In this document: positions 27,966-36,847 of the stretch, one piece after another
Layout of the letters: the number at the start of each line of letters is the position of its first letter
Position numbering within the stretch: position 1 is the stretch's first letter
From: Lentibacillus sp. CBA3610
GTDB lineage: Bacteria > Bacillota > Bacilli > Bacillales > Amphibacillaceae
Reading direction: 5' to 3'
NCBI RefSeq assembly: GCF_013373365.1
Contig: NZ_CP035925.1
Location: 3,720,001-3,784,000, forward strand
DNA length: 64,000 bases
Notes under the pieces: model-generated
What the model was told of the DNA's origin: nothing
Databases searched by the model: none
The model's input: only the letters and a program-made list of their open reading frames with translations
Made by a program: the position numbers and the translations under genes

Positions 27966-28175
27966 ATAACAAGGAATGATAATTATTTGAAGGATCTACA
28001 AAGACTTGGTGCTTCTTGTGTGCTTAATACCTCGGTCGATTCATTGGGTGAAACAGTTATGGATTTAACTGTTGGGGTTGGGTCCGATGCAGCTCTTGAT
28101 TCAATTGGAGACCCAAATGGTAACGACATAGAGAGACCGTTATTAAACGGTCTCAATTTTGGTGTTTTATCCCTT
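27966..28175 (+). pseudogene. Fragment of a zinc-type alcohol dehydrogenase/quinone reductase
   Basis: NYLKDLQRLGASCVLNTS, ETVMDLTVGVGSDAALDSIG and NGLNFGVLSL match the nucleotide-binding half of MDR dehydrogenases (LGAD.VINT..., G.D..ldsiG). There is no start, no N-terminal catalytic domain and no C-terminus. It is an isolated fragment stranded behind the intron-like block. Confidence 0.55.
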
Positions 28176-28328
28176 CGGTGGATAAGGATCGTTTCCATAA
28201 AAATCTGCACCTCGTTTTTCTCCCTCTATAAATTAAATCTGATATTATAACTAAAAACCTACAATATATGCAGGAAAATAGAATTTATTGTCGAATTATG
28301 TAAATAAAGAAAAAGGAGCTGATATATA

Positions 28329-28703
28329 TTGAGAGATAAAGAGTTTGAATTGGTATCCACTTTCTTGGGTGAAACTTTTAAGTTTCATAAGAATCCAAAG
28401 TCTAAATTACTATTTGAACTATCCAATAATAATATCATTATTGGCATAACTACCTCTATCTCATGTATAGATTGTTTTCTTCCAGACGAAGAAGGTATCT
28501 ATCATTATGCCGGTGATATAAATTTCGGTCTTGATGACAATGAAAATTATATTAATTTACACAGTAGGTCAATTTCTGCTATAAGTTTTAATGGTGAAAA
28601 AATCTCAGTGCCAAATCATAATGATAATCTCACGAATGTTAAAATTAATTTAAATGTTGATAAGTCAGTTAATTGGTTTGAGAAACTGTCTAAAAAGTTT
28701 TAA
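28329..28703 (+). CDS. Hypothetical protein
   Basis: 124 residues from TTG 28329, preceded by AAAAAGGAGCTG. Soluble and beta-rich (IGITTSISCIDCFLPDEEG, HYAGDINFGLDDN). No family recognised. The following gene starts 34 bp downstream, and the two may be an operon. Confidence 0.5.
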   Translation: MRDKEFELVSTFLGETFKFHKNPKSKLLFELSNNNIIIGITTSISCIDCFLPDEEGIYHYAGDINFGLDDNENYINLHSRSISAISFNGEKISVPNHNDNLTNVKINLNVDKSVNWFEKLSKKF

Positions 28704-28737
28704 TAAAGAGAAAATAAATAACAAGGCGGGATCGTTA

Positions 28738-29223
28738 ATGAATGAGTATGTATTAGAAGAATCACTAAGGGAAGAAGGAAAAATAACTATAGAACCACTT
28801 AAACAATGGTATTGTGATAATTGCGAGGAAATAATACAATCAGCTGATAAAGGTTGGTTGGAATGGCTAAGAAACATTAATGATGATAAAGAATATAATT
28901 TTAGAATTGTTCACCACAGCAGTGAATGTATGTATGATGATAGAAATATGAAAGATTATGTGACTAAAGATATGCATTTACAACATTATACGGGTGCAGA
29001 TGGTCTTAGTAGGTTGCTGGAAATATTATTAAGAAATAAAGTAGACTCTAAAGAAGTTGTTCATATCATAAGAAGATTGCACGCTCCATTTTATGAACAA
29101 TCCTTACTCTATAGGGATGTTGCAAAAGAAGATAATTATTTTTCAGGAGATCCCGAATTATATTTTACAGTCAGTGAAAATCTAAATATCATAAAAGAAT
29201 ATGCTATAAAAAACTCTTACTAA
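28738..29223 (+). CDS. Hypothetical protein with Cys pair
   Basis: 161 residues. The longer frame from 28654 overlaps the previous gene; ATG 28738 (MNEYVLEESLREEG) is the likely start, behind AAGGCGGGATCGTTA. It has WYCDNCEEIIQSADKGWLEW and FRIVHHSSECMYD, so two Cys of a CxxC plus a His/Cys group could bind zinc. The C-terminal half is helical. Function unknown. Confidence 0.5.
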   Translation: MNEYVLEESLREEGKITIEPLKQWYCDNCEEIIQSADKGWLEWLRNINDDKEYNFRIVHHSSECMYDDRNMKDYVTKDMHLQHYTGADGLSRLLEILLRNKVDSKEVVHIIRRLHAPFYEQSLLYRDVAKEDNYFSGDPELYFTVSENLNIIKEYAIKNSY

Positions 29224-29693
29224 TGCTGTTTTGATAATTTCAGAATTAGATAAAGGCAGGAGTTAATGTCTGTAAGGGAGGATTGCAGCGCCACATCTCT
29301 CGAAACATTTATTGATGAGCGTAAAAAGTACTATGTTAGCTGAAATTGCACTTTTTATGTTCATGGGAGATGGTGAAGGCGGTGCAGAAGTTTATTCAAT
29401 TGCTTCCAACTTGACCAGACAAGATTCTATAGTAGTCACATAAAGAATATGATAAAGATAATTGTTCATGTTCATGTTTTGTTCATGTTTGTGTTTAATA
29501 TTGGTCTTTTTTATGTTTGTTGAAAATACAAAAACATTGATTTAATAGGGTTTTTAGAGGTTGTTTGTTCATGCTTATATGGTTAATATATGGGCGGCAT
29601 GATGTAAATCATCGCCCGTAAACCTTGATTTGAGAGTGTTTATAAGAGGTTTAAAGCCTTTGTAATATTAAAAATGTCACAAGAAAGTAACAT
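29224..29693. other. Intergenic region at the integrase-side end of the putative ICE
   Basis: No complete gene. A short frame near 29340-29440 (ALFMFMGDGEGGAEVYSIAS) faintly resembles the C-terminus of IS66 transposases. At 29464-29487 three GTTCATG copies occur, the complement of the GAAC repeats at 53.66 kb, and another GTTCATGC lies near 29567. The element boundary (attL) is expected here or close by, but I cannot identify a core. Confidence 0.35.
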
Positions 29694-30893
29694 TTAATTG
29701 ATTTTTATTTTGGAAAGGGCGTTTTCGTATAAGTTGCTAACTTTTGCGGAAGCGTCCTTTTTCATCTTCTTGGTTACATGTGTATAGATTTTCAAAGTCG
29801 TTTGTGGGTCATCGTGTCCAACCCTTTCCATAACCGTCGCAAGGTCAACGCCAGCTTCAGCCATCATGCTTATGTGGGTGTGTCTGAAGATATGGGGCGT
29901 CGCCTTTTTTTCAATGTTGGTATATTCCATCAGCCTAGCCATCCTCATCACAATATTTTTTTGTATATAAGGATAACCATTCGCTCGGCAAAAAACGAAA
30001 TCACCGTCATGTTCCACTTCATAACGATATTTCATTTTGATCTTTTTCTGACGTTTGTAATGTGATTTAATAAGCTGCATAATTTCAGAGTCCACTTCAA
30101 TCGACCGTATTGACCCATTCGTTTTTGGCGGTGTTAATTCAAATTTGCGCATGTTGTTATCTTCGTTATAGAGTGTTTTTGTAATTCGAACGGTATTAGT
30201 GCTAAAGTTAATGTCAGACCATTTTAATGCACATAACTCTCCGGAGCGCATGCCTGAAAGGGCTAATAGATAGAAACGCTCGATATCTAATTCCTGGCCA
30301 TTATCTAAAGTGGCATTTAAAAACTCGTTCAATTCTTCGTTTGTTAAATATTTTTGTTCAATAGGTGCTATTTCAATTTCCTCAACTGTTTTTCGTTTTT
30401 TAGGTATAATAACATCGCGATTTGGACTTTCTTTAATAAGCCTATCCTTTATTGCATGTTGAAAAATCATGCCAGCTGATGTGTTTACTCCTTGGACTGT
30501 AGTCCGGGCATAATTTGGGGAAATGTCATTAATGAATTTTTGATACATGGAATACGTAATCTTTCCAATTGGGCTTTTTGCCATGTAACGGTTTAGTATA
30601 GCGACTTCTTTTTCCCGGATCCGTACTGTGCTCCTTTTAACGCCTGTTTGTTTGTATACTTCCAACCAAGCAGCTGCAACTTGATCAAATGTAACACGTT
30701 TTCCTGAATTCTCGTCAATTTTATCTTCTTGAGTTGACCGGACAGCTTTTTTCACACGTTCTTTGGCTTCTCGTTGTGTCTTTGCACGTCGTTTTATTTG
30801 TTTGCGCTTTCCTGTTGCAGGGTCAGGTTCTCCATCGGCAATACACTCCCATTTAACTTGTCCAGATTTAGTTTTGAATTTTTGACAGTACAT
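29694..30893 (-). CDS. Tyrosine site-specific integrase
   Basis: 399 residues, the size of phage/ICE integrases of the Tn916/ICEBs1 type. An N-terminal AP2-like arm-binding region (KWECIADGEPDPATGKRKQI) and a SAM-like domain precede the catalytic domain: ALSGMRSGELCALK (Arg), HIFRHTHISMM (HxxR), VGHDDPQTTLKIYTHVT (His, Tyr). It integrates and excises the element by recombining att sites. It is transcribed leftwards with immA and immR, overlapping immA by 26 bp, so integration is tied to the repressor operon. Confidence 0.9.
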   Translation of the reverse strand: MYCQKFKTKSGQVKWECIADGEPDPATGKRKQIKRRAKTQREAKERVKKAVRSTQEDKIDENSGKRVTFDQVAAAWLEVYKQTGVKRSTVRIREKEVAILNRYMAKSPIGKITYSMYQKFINDISPNYARTTVQGVNTSAGMIFQHAIKDRLIKESPNRDVIIPKKRKTVEEIEIAPIEQKYLTNEELNEFLNATLDNGQELDIERFYLLALSGMRSGELCALKWSDINFSTNTVRITKTLYNEDNNMRKFELTPPKTNGSIRSIEVDSEIMQLIKSHYKRQKKIKMKYRYEVEHDGDFVFCRANGYPYIQKNIVMRMARLMEYTNIEKKATPHIFRHTHISMMAEAGVDLATVMERVGHDDPQTTLKIYTHVTKKMKKDASAKVSNLYENALSKIKIN

Positions 30894-31347
30894 GATTCAT
30901 GCCCTCCTTATATAGTTTGTTTTGATACATTTCTAATCGTCTAACAGCGAAATCATATTCAACGTTAAATAAATTCATAATGGTGTCTACTGAAATATAG
31001 TCTATTTTCTGTAACATGAAGGTTGGCACACAGAAATGGTAAGCAAAATGATTGGCTTGCCATTCCTGCATGTCTAAAAACAAACGATGCAAAGTTAGAT
31101 GGTTTCCACAATGCCTCAAATAATGACCAACTTCATGACCAAATAACTGCCACTCTCGCTGTCTTGTCGATTTTTGGATCACTAAATCATTTCCGAAACG
31201 GAGACTGAATTTGCCGTAATAAATATTTAAATTGAGCCTCTTAGCAATATTATCAATTGTTAATTGTTCAGGTCTATTGATACGGAGAAACTTGTACAAA
31301 TTCTGAATATAATCTTCAAGATGAGTATTAATATAACAACCCTCCAC
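30868..31347 (-). CDS. immA: ImmA/IrrE-family metallopeptidase
   Basis: 159 residues with the zinc-protease motif HEVGHY (GHEVGHYLRHC). Known role in ICEBs1-like elements: cleavage of the ImmR repressor upon DNA damage or quorum signalling, which induces excision. The start is unsure: GTG 31347 has no good ribosome site, while GGAGGG lies a few bases inside the frame and points to an ATT about five codons on. It lies between the repressor and integrase genes, as in ICEBs1 and many Bacillus prophages. Confidence 0.8.
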   Translation of the reverse strand: MEGCYINTHLEDYIQNLYKFLRINRPEQLTIDNIAKRLNLNIYYGKFSLRFGNDLVIQKSTRQREWQLFGHEVGHYLRHCGNHLTLHRLFLDMQEWQANHFAYHFCVPTFMLQKIDYISVDTIMNLFNVEYDFAVRRLEMYQNKLYKEGMNHVLSKIQN

Positions 31348-31471
31348 CGGAACGTATGTTCTAATAAAGTGTAAAATTAAAGGTATACAATTATATGTAC
31401 ACCGTGTAATTTCCTATTTTCCTAAATTCGCTTATCTTCTGCTACTATAGTCTCCGTATTTGGCTGTAGAA

Positions 31472-31849
31472 TTATTTTTTTCCCTTTTTCCTTTTAAAAT
31501 GGAGATATTCAATAGTATCAAGCACTTCTCTTCTTTCCTCATCAGACATGTTTCTCCAGTTGTTGAACATTAAGTCAGTTTGTGGATCTTTTAATAATTC
31601 TTTTAATTCCTCATCAACCCCCTTGATAGGATCGTCTGTTCTTCCATGAAGATAGTCTGTATCAATATCAAATAAATCAGCAATTTGATTAATGATGTCC
31701 AAAGGCGGTGTTTTAGTACCACGTTCATAAGCTGTATAGGTGACTCTAGCCACACCAATTTTCTCAGCAACATGTTGTTGGGTCCATTTTTTGTCGGTTT
31801 TCTTTAGTTCTTCTCTATAATTTTTTAGACGTTCAGAGAGGAGACTCAT
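31472..31849 (-). CDS. ImmR-like Cro/CI repressor
   Basis: 125 residues from ATG 31849 (a GTG six codons upstream is possible). The N-terminal helix-turn-helix (WTQQHVAEKIGVARVTYTAY) is followed by ERGTKTPPLDIINQIADLF, typical of the XRE family. The C-terminal acidic region would be the site cut by ImmA. It is divergent from a second Xre gene at 32019, with four operator-like repeats between. It presumably represses the rightward promoter and autoregulates. Confidence 0.8.
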   Translation of the reverse strand: MSLLSERLKNYREELKKTDKKWTQQHVAEKIGVARVTYTAYERGTKTPPLDIINQIADLFDIDTDYLHGRTDDPIKGVDEELKELLKDPQTDLMFNNWRNMSDEERREVLDTIEYLHFKRKKGKK

Positions 31850-31887
31850 ATTATCACTACTTTCCACCTACTACCTACATTATAAAG

Positions 31888-32002
31888 GTTTCTTTCAGTA
31901 ACTTCATCCTTTGTTCCTAAAAGTATAACAAACTTTTTTATTATTATTGACAAGTTCCTTTAAGTAACATAACATTATAAGTATAACGTTTCTATAAGGA
32001 AC
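31888..32002. promoter_or_regulatory. Divergent control region with four operator-like repeats
   Basis: Imperfect palindromes of the form GTTYCTnnAAGnAAC occur at 31888-31902, 31913-31925 (weaker), 31954-31968 and 31988-32002. A rightward promoter TTGACA (31947-31952), 17-bp spacer, TAACAT (31970-31975) overlaps the third copy, so repressor binding would block it. The layout matches the ImmR/Xre control of ICEBs1-like elements. Confidence 0.65.
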
Positions 32003-32018
32003 ATAAAGGAGGTGCGAA

Positions 32019-32234
32019 ATGAGATTTTGGCTTAAAGAAATTCGGGGTAAAAGGGGATACACCCAAAATGAAGTTTCTTGTCTATCTGAGATTTCAAGAA
32101 GTCATTACACTCGTATAGAACGAGGAACAAAAAAGCCCTCTGTTGATACAGCGAAAAATATTGCTAATTCATTGAGGTTTAACTGGATAAAATTTTTTAG
32201 TAATGATTGTCCCAAAAAGGAACAAAATGAGTAA
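32019..32234 (+). CDS. Xre-type DNA-binding regulator
   Basis: 71 residues behind AAAGGAGGTGCG. A single helix-turn-helix domain: YTQNEVSCLSEISRSHYTRI, ERGTKKPSVDTAKNIAN. It occupies the position of the ICEBs1 xis/ydzL-side regulator or phage Cro, the first gene of the rightward operon under the repressor operators. Likely an antirepressor or early regulator. Confidence 0.75.
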   Translation: MRFWLKEIRGKRGYTQNEVSCLSEISRSHYTRIERGTKKPSVDTAKNIANSLRFNWIKFFSNDCPKKEQNE

Positions 32235-32277
32235 TGTTATTTGAATTAAAAACTACATTTTAAGGATGGTGATGAGA

Positions 32278-32590
32278 ATGCCAAGCACAACATTCAGCTC
32301 GGAGGAAATACAAACGTTCGCAAACGAAATCAAAAAACAATTGGTAGCCGATCCTCGTTGAAGAATTAAAGGAATCAGAATTGCCACCATTGCTGACAAG
32401 AAAACAGTTCATGGATATTACAGGGGTTGGTCCTACTAAGTGTAATGAGTTATTCAACCGTGGAGATTTCCCAGTCACGAGGGAGTTAGGTCATCCTAAA
32501 GTGCCTACAAAGATGTTTTTTGATTGGTTATACGCATCAGCACAGAATGCACAAGAAGTGCGTATGAAGTATCCATACAGCGCCATTTAA
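32278..32590 (+). pseudogene. Excisionase-like DNA-binding protein, frameshifted
   Basis: ATG 32278 opens MPSTTFSSEEIQTFANEI and stops at TGA after QLVADPR (about 32360). Shifting one frame gives the uninterrupted continuation VEELKESELPPLLTRKQFMD, then a winged-helix-like domain (VGPTKCNELFNRGDFPVTREL) to 32590. One missing base near 32355 explains it. TTG 32381 could still start a 69-residue version of the DNA-binding domain, but no ribosome site is seen there. It resembles Xis/MerR-like small proteins of prophage early regions. Confidence 0.65.
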
Positions 32591-32639
32591 AATATATTAA
32601 GTAAAGAAACATGTCCCAAATAGGTAAGGAGAGATAGTA

Positions 32640-33449
32640 ATGCAAGATCTAAAATGGATTAAATTAGATATATCTATGTTTGAGGATGAAAAAATAAAAT
32701 TGATAGAGCAAATGCCAGAGGCAGATACCATTCTCATTATTTGGGTGAAATTACTTGCACAGGCAGGAAAAACCAACGCAAATGGATATATTTATCTTAA
32801 TGAAAACATCCCGTATACAGAAGAAATGCTTTCCACTGTTTTTGATAGATCGCTAAACACTGTACGACTGGCATTAAAGACATTACGAGAGTTTGGGATG
32901 ATCCAAATCGATGAGGAATCTTTCATACAAATCATCAATTGGGAAAAACATCAAAATGTTGATGGGATGGAACGTGCAAGGAAGTTGAATGCAGATCGTA
33001 ATAAAAGGTATCGAGAGCGAAAGAAAAAACAAAAGTTATTGGAGGAAAAAGATAATAACGTTAGCGTGACGTCATGTGACGGTACAGAAGAAGAAGTAGA
33101 AAAAGAGAAAGAAGAAGAGAATATATCTACTACTAATAAAAATGTAATCGAATTTTATGAGAAAAATTTTGGGGGCACGAGCCCTTATGAACAAGAATCT
33201 ATTCTTGAGTGGATAAATGATTTAGGTGGAGATTTAGTTATTGTAGCCATGAAACGAGCCATTAAACGTAATAAAAAGTCATGGGGATACACCGAGAGAA
33301 TCCTCAAGTCATGGCAAAAAAACAACATTATCACTGTTGAGCAAGCAAATGCTGAAGAACAGGCATACCGGAATCAATTTCAGAATCGGACGCGAAAGTC
33401 GAGTAAGCAGGCAGGTTCAACGAATGATGGTTATAATTATGGATTTTAG
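32640..33449 (+). CDS. Replisome organizer/DnaD-like replication initiator
   Basis: 269 residues behind AAGGAGAGATAGTA. The N-terminus (KWIKLDISMFEDEKIKLIEQ) matches the phage replisome organizer domain. A charged linker of K/E residues follows, then a DnaD-type domain (VIEFYEKNFGG, YTERILKSWQKNNI). Known role: binds the element's origin and recruits the helicase loader encoded next. Supports autonomous replication after excision. Confidence 0.85.
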   Translation: MQDLKWIKLDISMFEDEKIKLIEQMPEADTILIIWVKLLAQAGKTNANGYIYLNENIPYTEEMLSTVFDRSLNTVRLALKTLREFGMIQIDEESFIQIINWEKHQNVDGMERARKLNADRNKRYRERKKKQKLLEEKDNNVSVTSCDGTEEEVEKEKEEENISTTNKNVIEFYEKNFGGTSPYEQESILEWINDLGGDLVIVAMKRAIKRNKKSWGYTERILKSWQKNNIITVEQANAEEQAYRNQFQNRTRKSSKQAGSTNDGYNYGF

Positions 33450-33461
33450 GAGGACTTCCTG

Positions 33462-34241
33462 ATGGAAAGTATTAAACAGCATATAAAAAGTCCGGAACAA
33501 AAACTGCTTCAAATGTTTGTGTGTGATGGTTGCGATCAGCACGTATCACAGACCGAATTGATCATCCCTTCTGGACCACGTGAAGGGGAGCGGGTCATAG
33601 CTAATTATGGATGCAGATGTGAAGATATCAAACTGGCAAAGGCAGCCGAACAAAACTACAGCCGGCTCAAACATCGTAAGCTGATGGACAGTTTTAATTA
33701 TTATTCGTTGATAAATGACTCGCTGAAAGAAGCAACATTCGATAACTTTGATTCACCCGACAGCAACTTAAAGGAGGCCAAAGAAAAGGCATTGGCGTAT
33801 AGCCATTCATTCGATCGAAAACAGAATCTCTTATTGACAGGCGATTATGGAACCGGAAAAAGTCATCTATCGATTTCTATAACGAAAGCATTGATGAAAA
33901 GAGACTATGAATGTTTGTTTCTCTCACTTCCAAAGCTGCTAACGAAGATCAAGCGGACCTATAATACAAAAGGTGTCACAGAAGATGAGCTGCTAAACGT
34001 TATTCAACATGTGGACTTATTAGTGCTGGATGATATTGGGGCAGAGCAGCAAACAGAATGGTCGACGTCCAAACTTTTCGAGATACTGGATGATCGCTCA
34101 GGTAAAGCAACTGTTTATACGACCAATTTAAGTAGTGATGAACTCAAAGAACGGGTGAATGAACGGAACTTCTCAAGAATGATGGACAATACAAACGTTA
34201 TCGTTATGAACGGTTCAGATTATAGAAGGAGGGGTTTTTAA
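33462..34241 (+). CDS. DnaC-like helicase loader ATPase
   Basis: 259 residues behind GGAGGACTTCCTG. An N-terminal Cys cluster (C21, C24, C51, C53) may bind zinc. The AAA domain has Walker A GDYGTGKS (127-134), Walker B DLLVLDDIGA and Arg finger region NERNFSRMM. It loads the host replicative helicase with the DnaD-like protein upstream, 12 bp away in the same operon. Confidence 0.85.
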   Translation: MESIKQHIKSPEQKLLQMFVCDGCDQHVSQTELIIPSGPREGERVIANYGCRCEDIKLAKAAEQNYSRLKHRKLMDSFNYYSLINDSLKEATFDNFDSPDSNLKEAKEKALAYSHSFDRKQNLLLTGDYGTGKSHLSISITKALMKRDYECLFLSLPKLLTKIKRTYNTKGVTEDELLNVIQHVDLLVLDDIGAEQQTEWSTSKLFEILDDRSGKATVYTTNLSSDELKERVNERNFSRMMDNTNVIVMNGSDYRRRGF

Positions 34242-34242
34242 G

Positions 34243-34425
34243 ATGTGGCAAGGTATGAAAAGTGTGATGGTGTTTGACCCGAAGGATAGTCAAGTGGACA
34301 CCGACAGGAAATGGCGGGAATGGATGCAACATAAAAGCTCCGTTGGTGACAAATATGTACCAACGGCAGCTGAAACAAGAAAATATCTTAATGAACTGGA
34401 AAACAGAAAGCAACGATACGCCTAA
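34243..34425 (+). CDS. Small hypothetical protein
   Basis: 60 residues, ATG one base after the loader stop and behind GGAGGGG. Charged and soluble: MVFDPKDSQVDTDRKWREWM. Unknown family, typical of small early genes in phage and ICE replication operons. Confidence 0.5.
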   Translation: MWQGMKSVMVFDPKDSQVDTDRKWREWMQHKSSVGDKYVPTAAETRKYLNELENRKQRYA

Positions 34426-34514
34426 ATATCAAACTTTCTGATGTCCAAGAAGATATCTTCAATTATACCATGATTAGCTGATATGTGAAATTAAACTTAA
34501 TCAGGAGGATTTAG

Positions 34515-34718
34515 ATGCAAGTGATCAATAAAAGTGATGACAAGACATTGGTGGTTCATGCAGGCTATTCGGAAGCACACCTTATGCGAGAAGCGTTATC
34601 TTTATACAGGCTGCGGATGGAAGCATTGAATGGAAAAAATAGTGAAGAAGAAAAAGTTATAGGTGAGTTGCTGCATGATCTCATGAATCCGGATCCAGAA
34701 AAGACAATTACTGAATGA
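34515..34718 (+). CDS. Small hypothetical protein
   Basis: 67 residues behind CAGGAGGATTTAG. Helical (GYSEAHLMREALSLYRLRME). No family recognised; in the rightward early operon. Confidence 0.55.
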   Translation: MQVINKSDDKTLVVHAGYSEAHLMREALSLYRLRMEALNGKNSEEEKVIGELLHDLMNPDPEKTITE

Positions 34719-34733
34719 TAAGGGGGTATCAAA

Positions 34734-34961
34734 ATGAACATCAATCAGTCTATTCGCGAAGCTAGAAGTAACTTGAAGTATATGAAAGCAGTGAGGAGAA
34801 GGTTGTTTTGGCTAAACATCACGAATCCGAGAGCCGGATTTTACGAGCGATTGTGTTTAGCAAATGGTTATTCAAAAAGTAATATCAAAAATTTAGCAAA
34901 CGAATATGGCGTTACGTCTGAAGAAGTTTGCGAGGAAGAAGTTATGGCATGGCAAAGCTGA
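34734..34961 (+). CDS. Small basic protein with possible helix-turn-helix
   Basis: 75 residues behind AAGGGGGTATCAAA. GYSKSNIKNLANEYGVTSEE resembles a helix-turn-helix, and the N-terminal half is Arg/Lys-rich. Possibly a small DNA-binding protein of the early operon; family not recognised. Confidence 0.5.
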   Translation: MNINQSIREARSNLKYMKAVRRRLFWLNITNPRAGFYERLCLANGYSKSNIKNLANEYGVTSEEVCEEEVMAWQS

Positions 34962-35013
34962 TTAGAAGGAAAGCTGTTTGAACGTAATATTTAGTGAACG
35001 GGGTGAATGTAGA

Positions 35014-35436
35014 ATGACTGACCAACTGCCTGACAAGATCATTCATATGGATCAAATTCGAATCAATCGGGGGATGGAAAAGATATGTAAGTGCCAAAAA
35101 AGAAAATACATGCTTGACACACGAAATAGAAGCGTCATGTGTTCAAGCTGTGGGGCAATGATTGATCCCTATGATGCCATGTATGATATGGCGTCACGTT
35201 GGGAGCAAATGAATGAACAATTGGAATACATGCTTGAACAACGGAAGCGAATTATTAACTATAAGCCATGGTTAAAGACCATACGTCATTTAGAGCAAAA
35301 GTATCGAGGAAAAAAGATGCTGCCCTCCTGTCCACGTTGTGAAGAACCGTTTTATCTGGAAGAATTAACGTCTTGGACTGGGCGGCATTTTGGGGATGCG
35401 AGGATACGCAAATGGAAGGAAGAGCATCGTGACTGA
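35014..35436 (+). CDS. Zinc-ribbon hypothetical protein
   Basis: 140 residues from ATG 35014, preceded by GGGGTGAATG; the frame extends to 34978 without a ribosome site. Two Cys pairs (KICKCQKRKYM and CSSCGAMID) form a zinc ribbon, a third CPRCEEPF lies near the C-terminus, and there is a coiled-coil-like MNEQLEYMLEQRKRI between. Such proteins are common in phage and ICE early regions; function unknown. Confidence 0.6.
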   Translation: MTDQLPDKIIHMDQIRINRGMEKICKCQKRKYMLDTRNRSVMCSSCGAMIDPYDAMYDMASRWEQMNEQLEYMLEQRKRIINYKPWLKTIRHLEQKYRGKKMLPSCPRCEEPFYLEELTSWTGRHFGDARIRKWKEEHRD

Positions 35437-35674
35437 TCACATGGCTCATCAATTACACGTTTATGAATACCTAGGAAAAATGTCTGATCCATTGTATATG
35501 GCCATCGGTATGTTGCATGGTGAAGAATCGCTATTTATTCCTGAAATAAAGGCAACTGTTCAGGTAAATCAGCATGGCCTGTACGAAATGGTCACTAAAT
35601 CAAACCATGAATGCTATTCAAATAAAGAAGACTTATATGATTGTGTCAGTGAGATTTTAAGTAATAACTTATAA
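35429..35674 (+). CDS. Small hypothetical protein
   Basis: 81 residues from GTG 35429, behind GGAAGGAAG and overlapping the previous gene by 8 bp. Sequence VTDHMAHQLHVYEYLGKM, then YEMVTKSNHECYSNKEDLYD. Unknown family. Confidence 0.5.
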   Translation: MTDHMAHQLHVYEYLGKMSDPLYMAIGMLHGEESLFIPEIKATVQVNQHGLYEMVTKSNHECYSNKEDLYDCVSEILSNNL

Positions 35675-35688
35675 AGGAGGATATAGTT

Positions 35689-35859
35689 GTGTCTCAAATT
35701 GATCAAGCGTATATAAAACAAGAATGGGATTATTATGATATGAACCTGGCTAAAGCTTTGGAATCTATTCAACAAGATGATTTGGATCATGCCTCAATTT
35801 ATTTTCAACGGATAACATGGGTCATGCATTCATTGGCTAAGCATCATCCTGCCAATTGA
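35689..35859 (+). CDS. Small hypothetical protein
   Basis: 56 residues from GTG 35689 behind an excellent AAAGGAGG. Reads SQIDQAYIKQEWDYYDMN and continues to HSLAKHHPAN. The strong ribosome site and operon position support it as real despite its size. Unknown function. Confidence 0.55.
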   Translation: MSQIDQAYIKQEWDYYDMNLAKALESIQQDDLDHASIYFQRITWVMHSLAKHHPAN

Positions 35860-35901
35860 CGAAAATCTGGGTTGAAATCAATATCTGAGATGTAAGAAAG
35901 G

Positions 35902-36396
35902 GTGAATCGCTTCATGCAATTCAGCACGGATGTTGAGAACATATTCACGCAAGAGGAAATTGAAGACATTTTAAAGGATGAACAGAATTTCTATATTGAA
36001 CATGCGGAAAAAAACTGGCTAAACCGGTATTTTAAAGTTAAAGCCATGGCGAACGAAACGAAGGTACCAAGCATCGTTTCATCTATATCCGATATGCCTC
36101 ATGGATCCAGCAATTTCAAAAAGAGCAAGACAGAAATGTATGCTCTAAAAACAATACAAGCATCAGAGTGGTTAGAAATTTTGCATTCAACCATTCGTTC
36201 ATTAAATCCGATTGAACAAGAATTGATAGAATTGAAGTATTTGCATAGACGTCATGACGGTTCTCGATATAGTGACGAGGTCATTTATCCGCAGCTATTT
36301 GTCGGTAAAACGAGGTATTATGAAATAAAGAAAGAAGCATTGGAAATACTCGGACGACATCTATACGGTGTCTTTGCTGAAAGGGGATTTTCTTGA
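35902..36396 (+). CDS. ArpU-like phage/ICE transcriptional regulator
   Basis: 164 residues from GTG 35902 behind AGAAAGGG. The C-terminal half (LHSTIRSLNPIEQELIELKY, RYYEIKKEALEILGRHLY) has the sigma-4-like layout of ArpU regulators that switch on phage late genes. No terminase or other late gene follows here, so its usual target is absent or it has been recruited by an ICE. Confidence 0.65.
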   Translation: MNRFMQFSTDVENIFTQEEIEDILKDEQNFYIEHAEKNWLNRYFKVKAMANETKVPSIVSSISDMPHGSSNFKKSKTEMYALKTIQASEWLEILHSTIRSLNPIEQELIELKYLHRRHDGSRYSDEVIYPQLFVGKTRYYEIKKEALEILGRHLYGVFAERGFS

Positions 36397-36620
36397 TGAT
36401 GGGAGTTGTTCATACAGTCAAAAAATCATTGCTTATCATGTTATTCTTTATAGTGTTTATTGCTTTTTCAATTTTCTGTGGCATTATATTCCTGGCTGTC
36501 TTCCAGTGGTTTATGCATACCGACATGTATTTGAACATGGTTTATTCCGCCGAGTTTTGGTTATGGGTGTTAGGTATTCCATTTATCATCATTTTCCTCA
36601 TGACTTGTGCGAAGTTATAA
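36396..36620 (+). CDS. Small membrane protein
   Basis: 74 residues; ATG 36396 overlaps the ArpU stop and follows AAAGGGG. Two strongly hydrophobic segments (about 13-35 and 52-70). No family recognised. A frame over the same bases in phase +1 has no independent support. Confidence 0.5.
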   Translation: MMGVVHTVKKSLLIMLFFIVFIAFSIFCGIIFLAVFQWFMHTDMYLNMVYSAEFWLWVLGIPFIIIFLMTCAKL

Positions 36621-36671
36621 TGCATAAAGCGTTAAAATTGGTTAATGTAAAATTAAAAAATAGTTCCGTTT

Positions 36672-36709
36672 ACACTCCTTTGGACATGATAGTCTAAAGG
36701 GGTATTTTT
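36672..36709 (+). terminator. Rho-independent terminator of the early operon
   Basis: ACTCCTTTGGAC pairs with GTCTAAAGGGGT across a 6-base loop, followed by ATTTTTG. It closes the rightward operon that began at 32 kb. Confidence 0.7.
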
Positions 36710-36847
36710 GAGGTGAAAAATCTATTTGGTACAATTTTCATGAAAACGTTGCAAAGAATCCACGAACTAATTATGGATTCCATGCTATTACCGTGATATT
36801 AATTGACGCTTAATAAAATTCATTGTACAGAATTCCTAATGTTATGC

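Noticed and set aside
27619..27972. Minus-strand frame of 117 codons over the end of intron-like copy A
   Set aside because: Half of it overlaps sequence conserved as noncoding RNA in copy B, and no family signal was seen.
29330..29440. IS66-like transposase scrap (MGDGEGGAEVYSIAS)
   Set aside because: Too short and only faintly similar to IS66 C-termini; noted in the region entry but not called.
36368..36697. 109-codon frame overlapping the small membrane protein
   Set aside because: Out-of-phase shadow; the frame at 36396 has the ribosome site and a membrane pattern.
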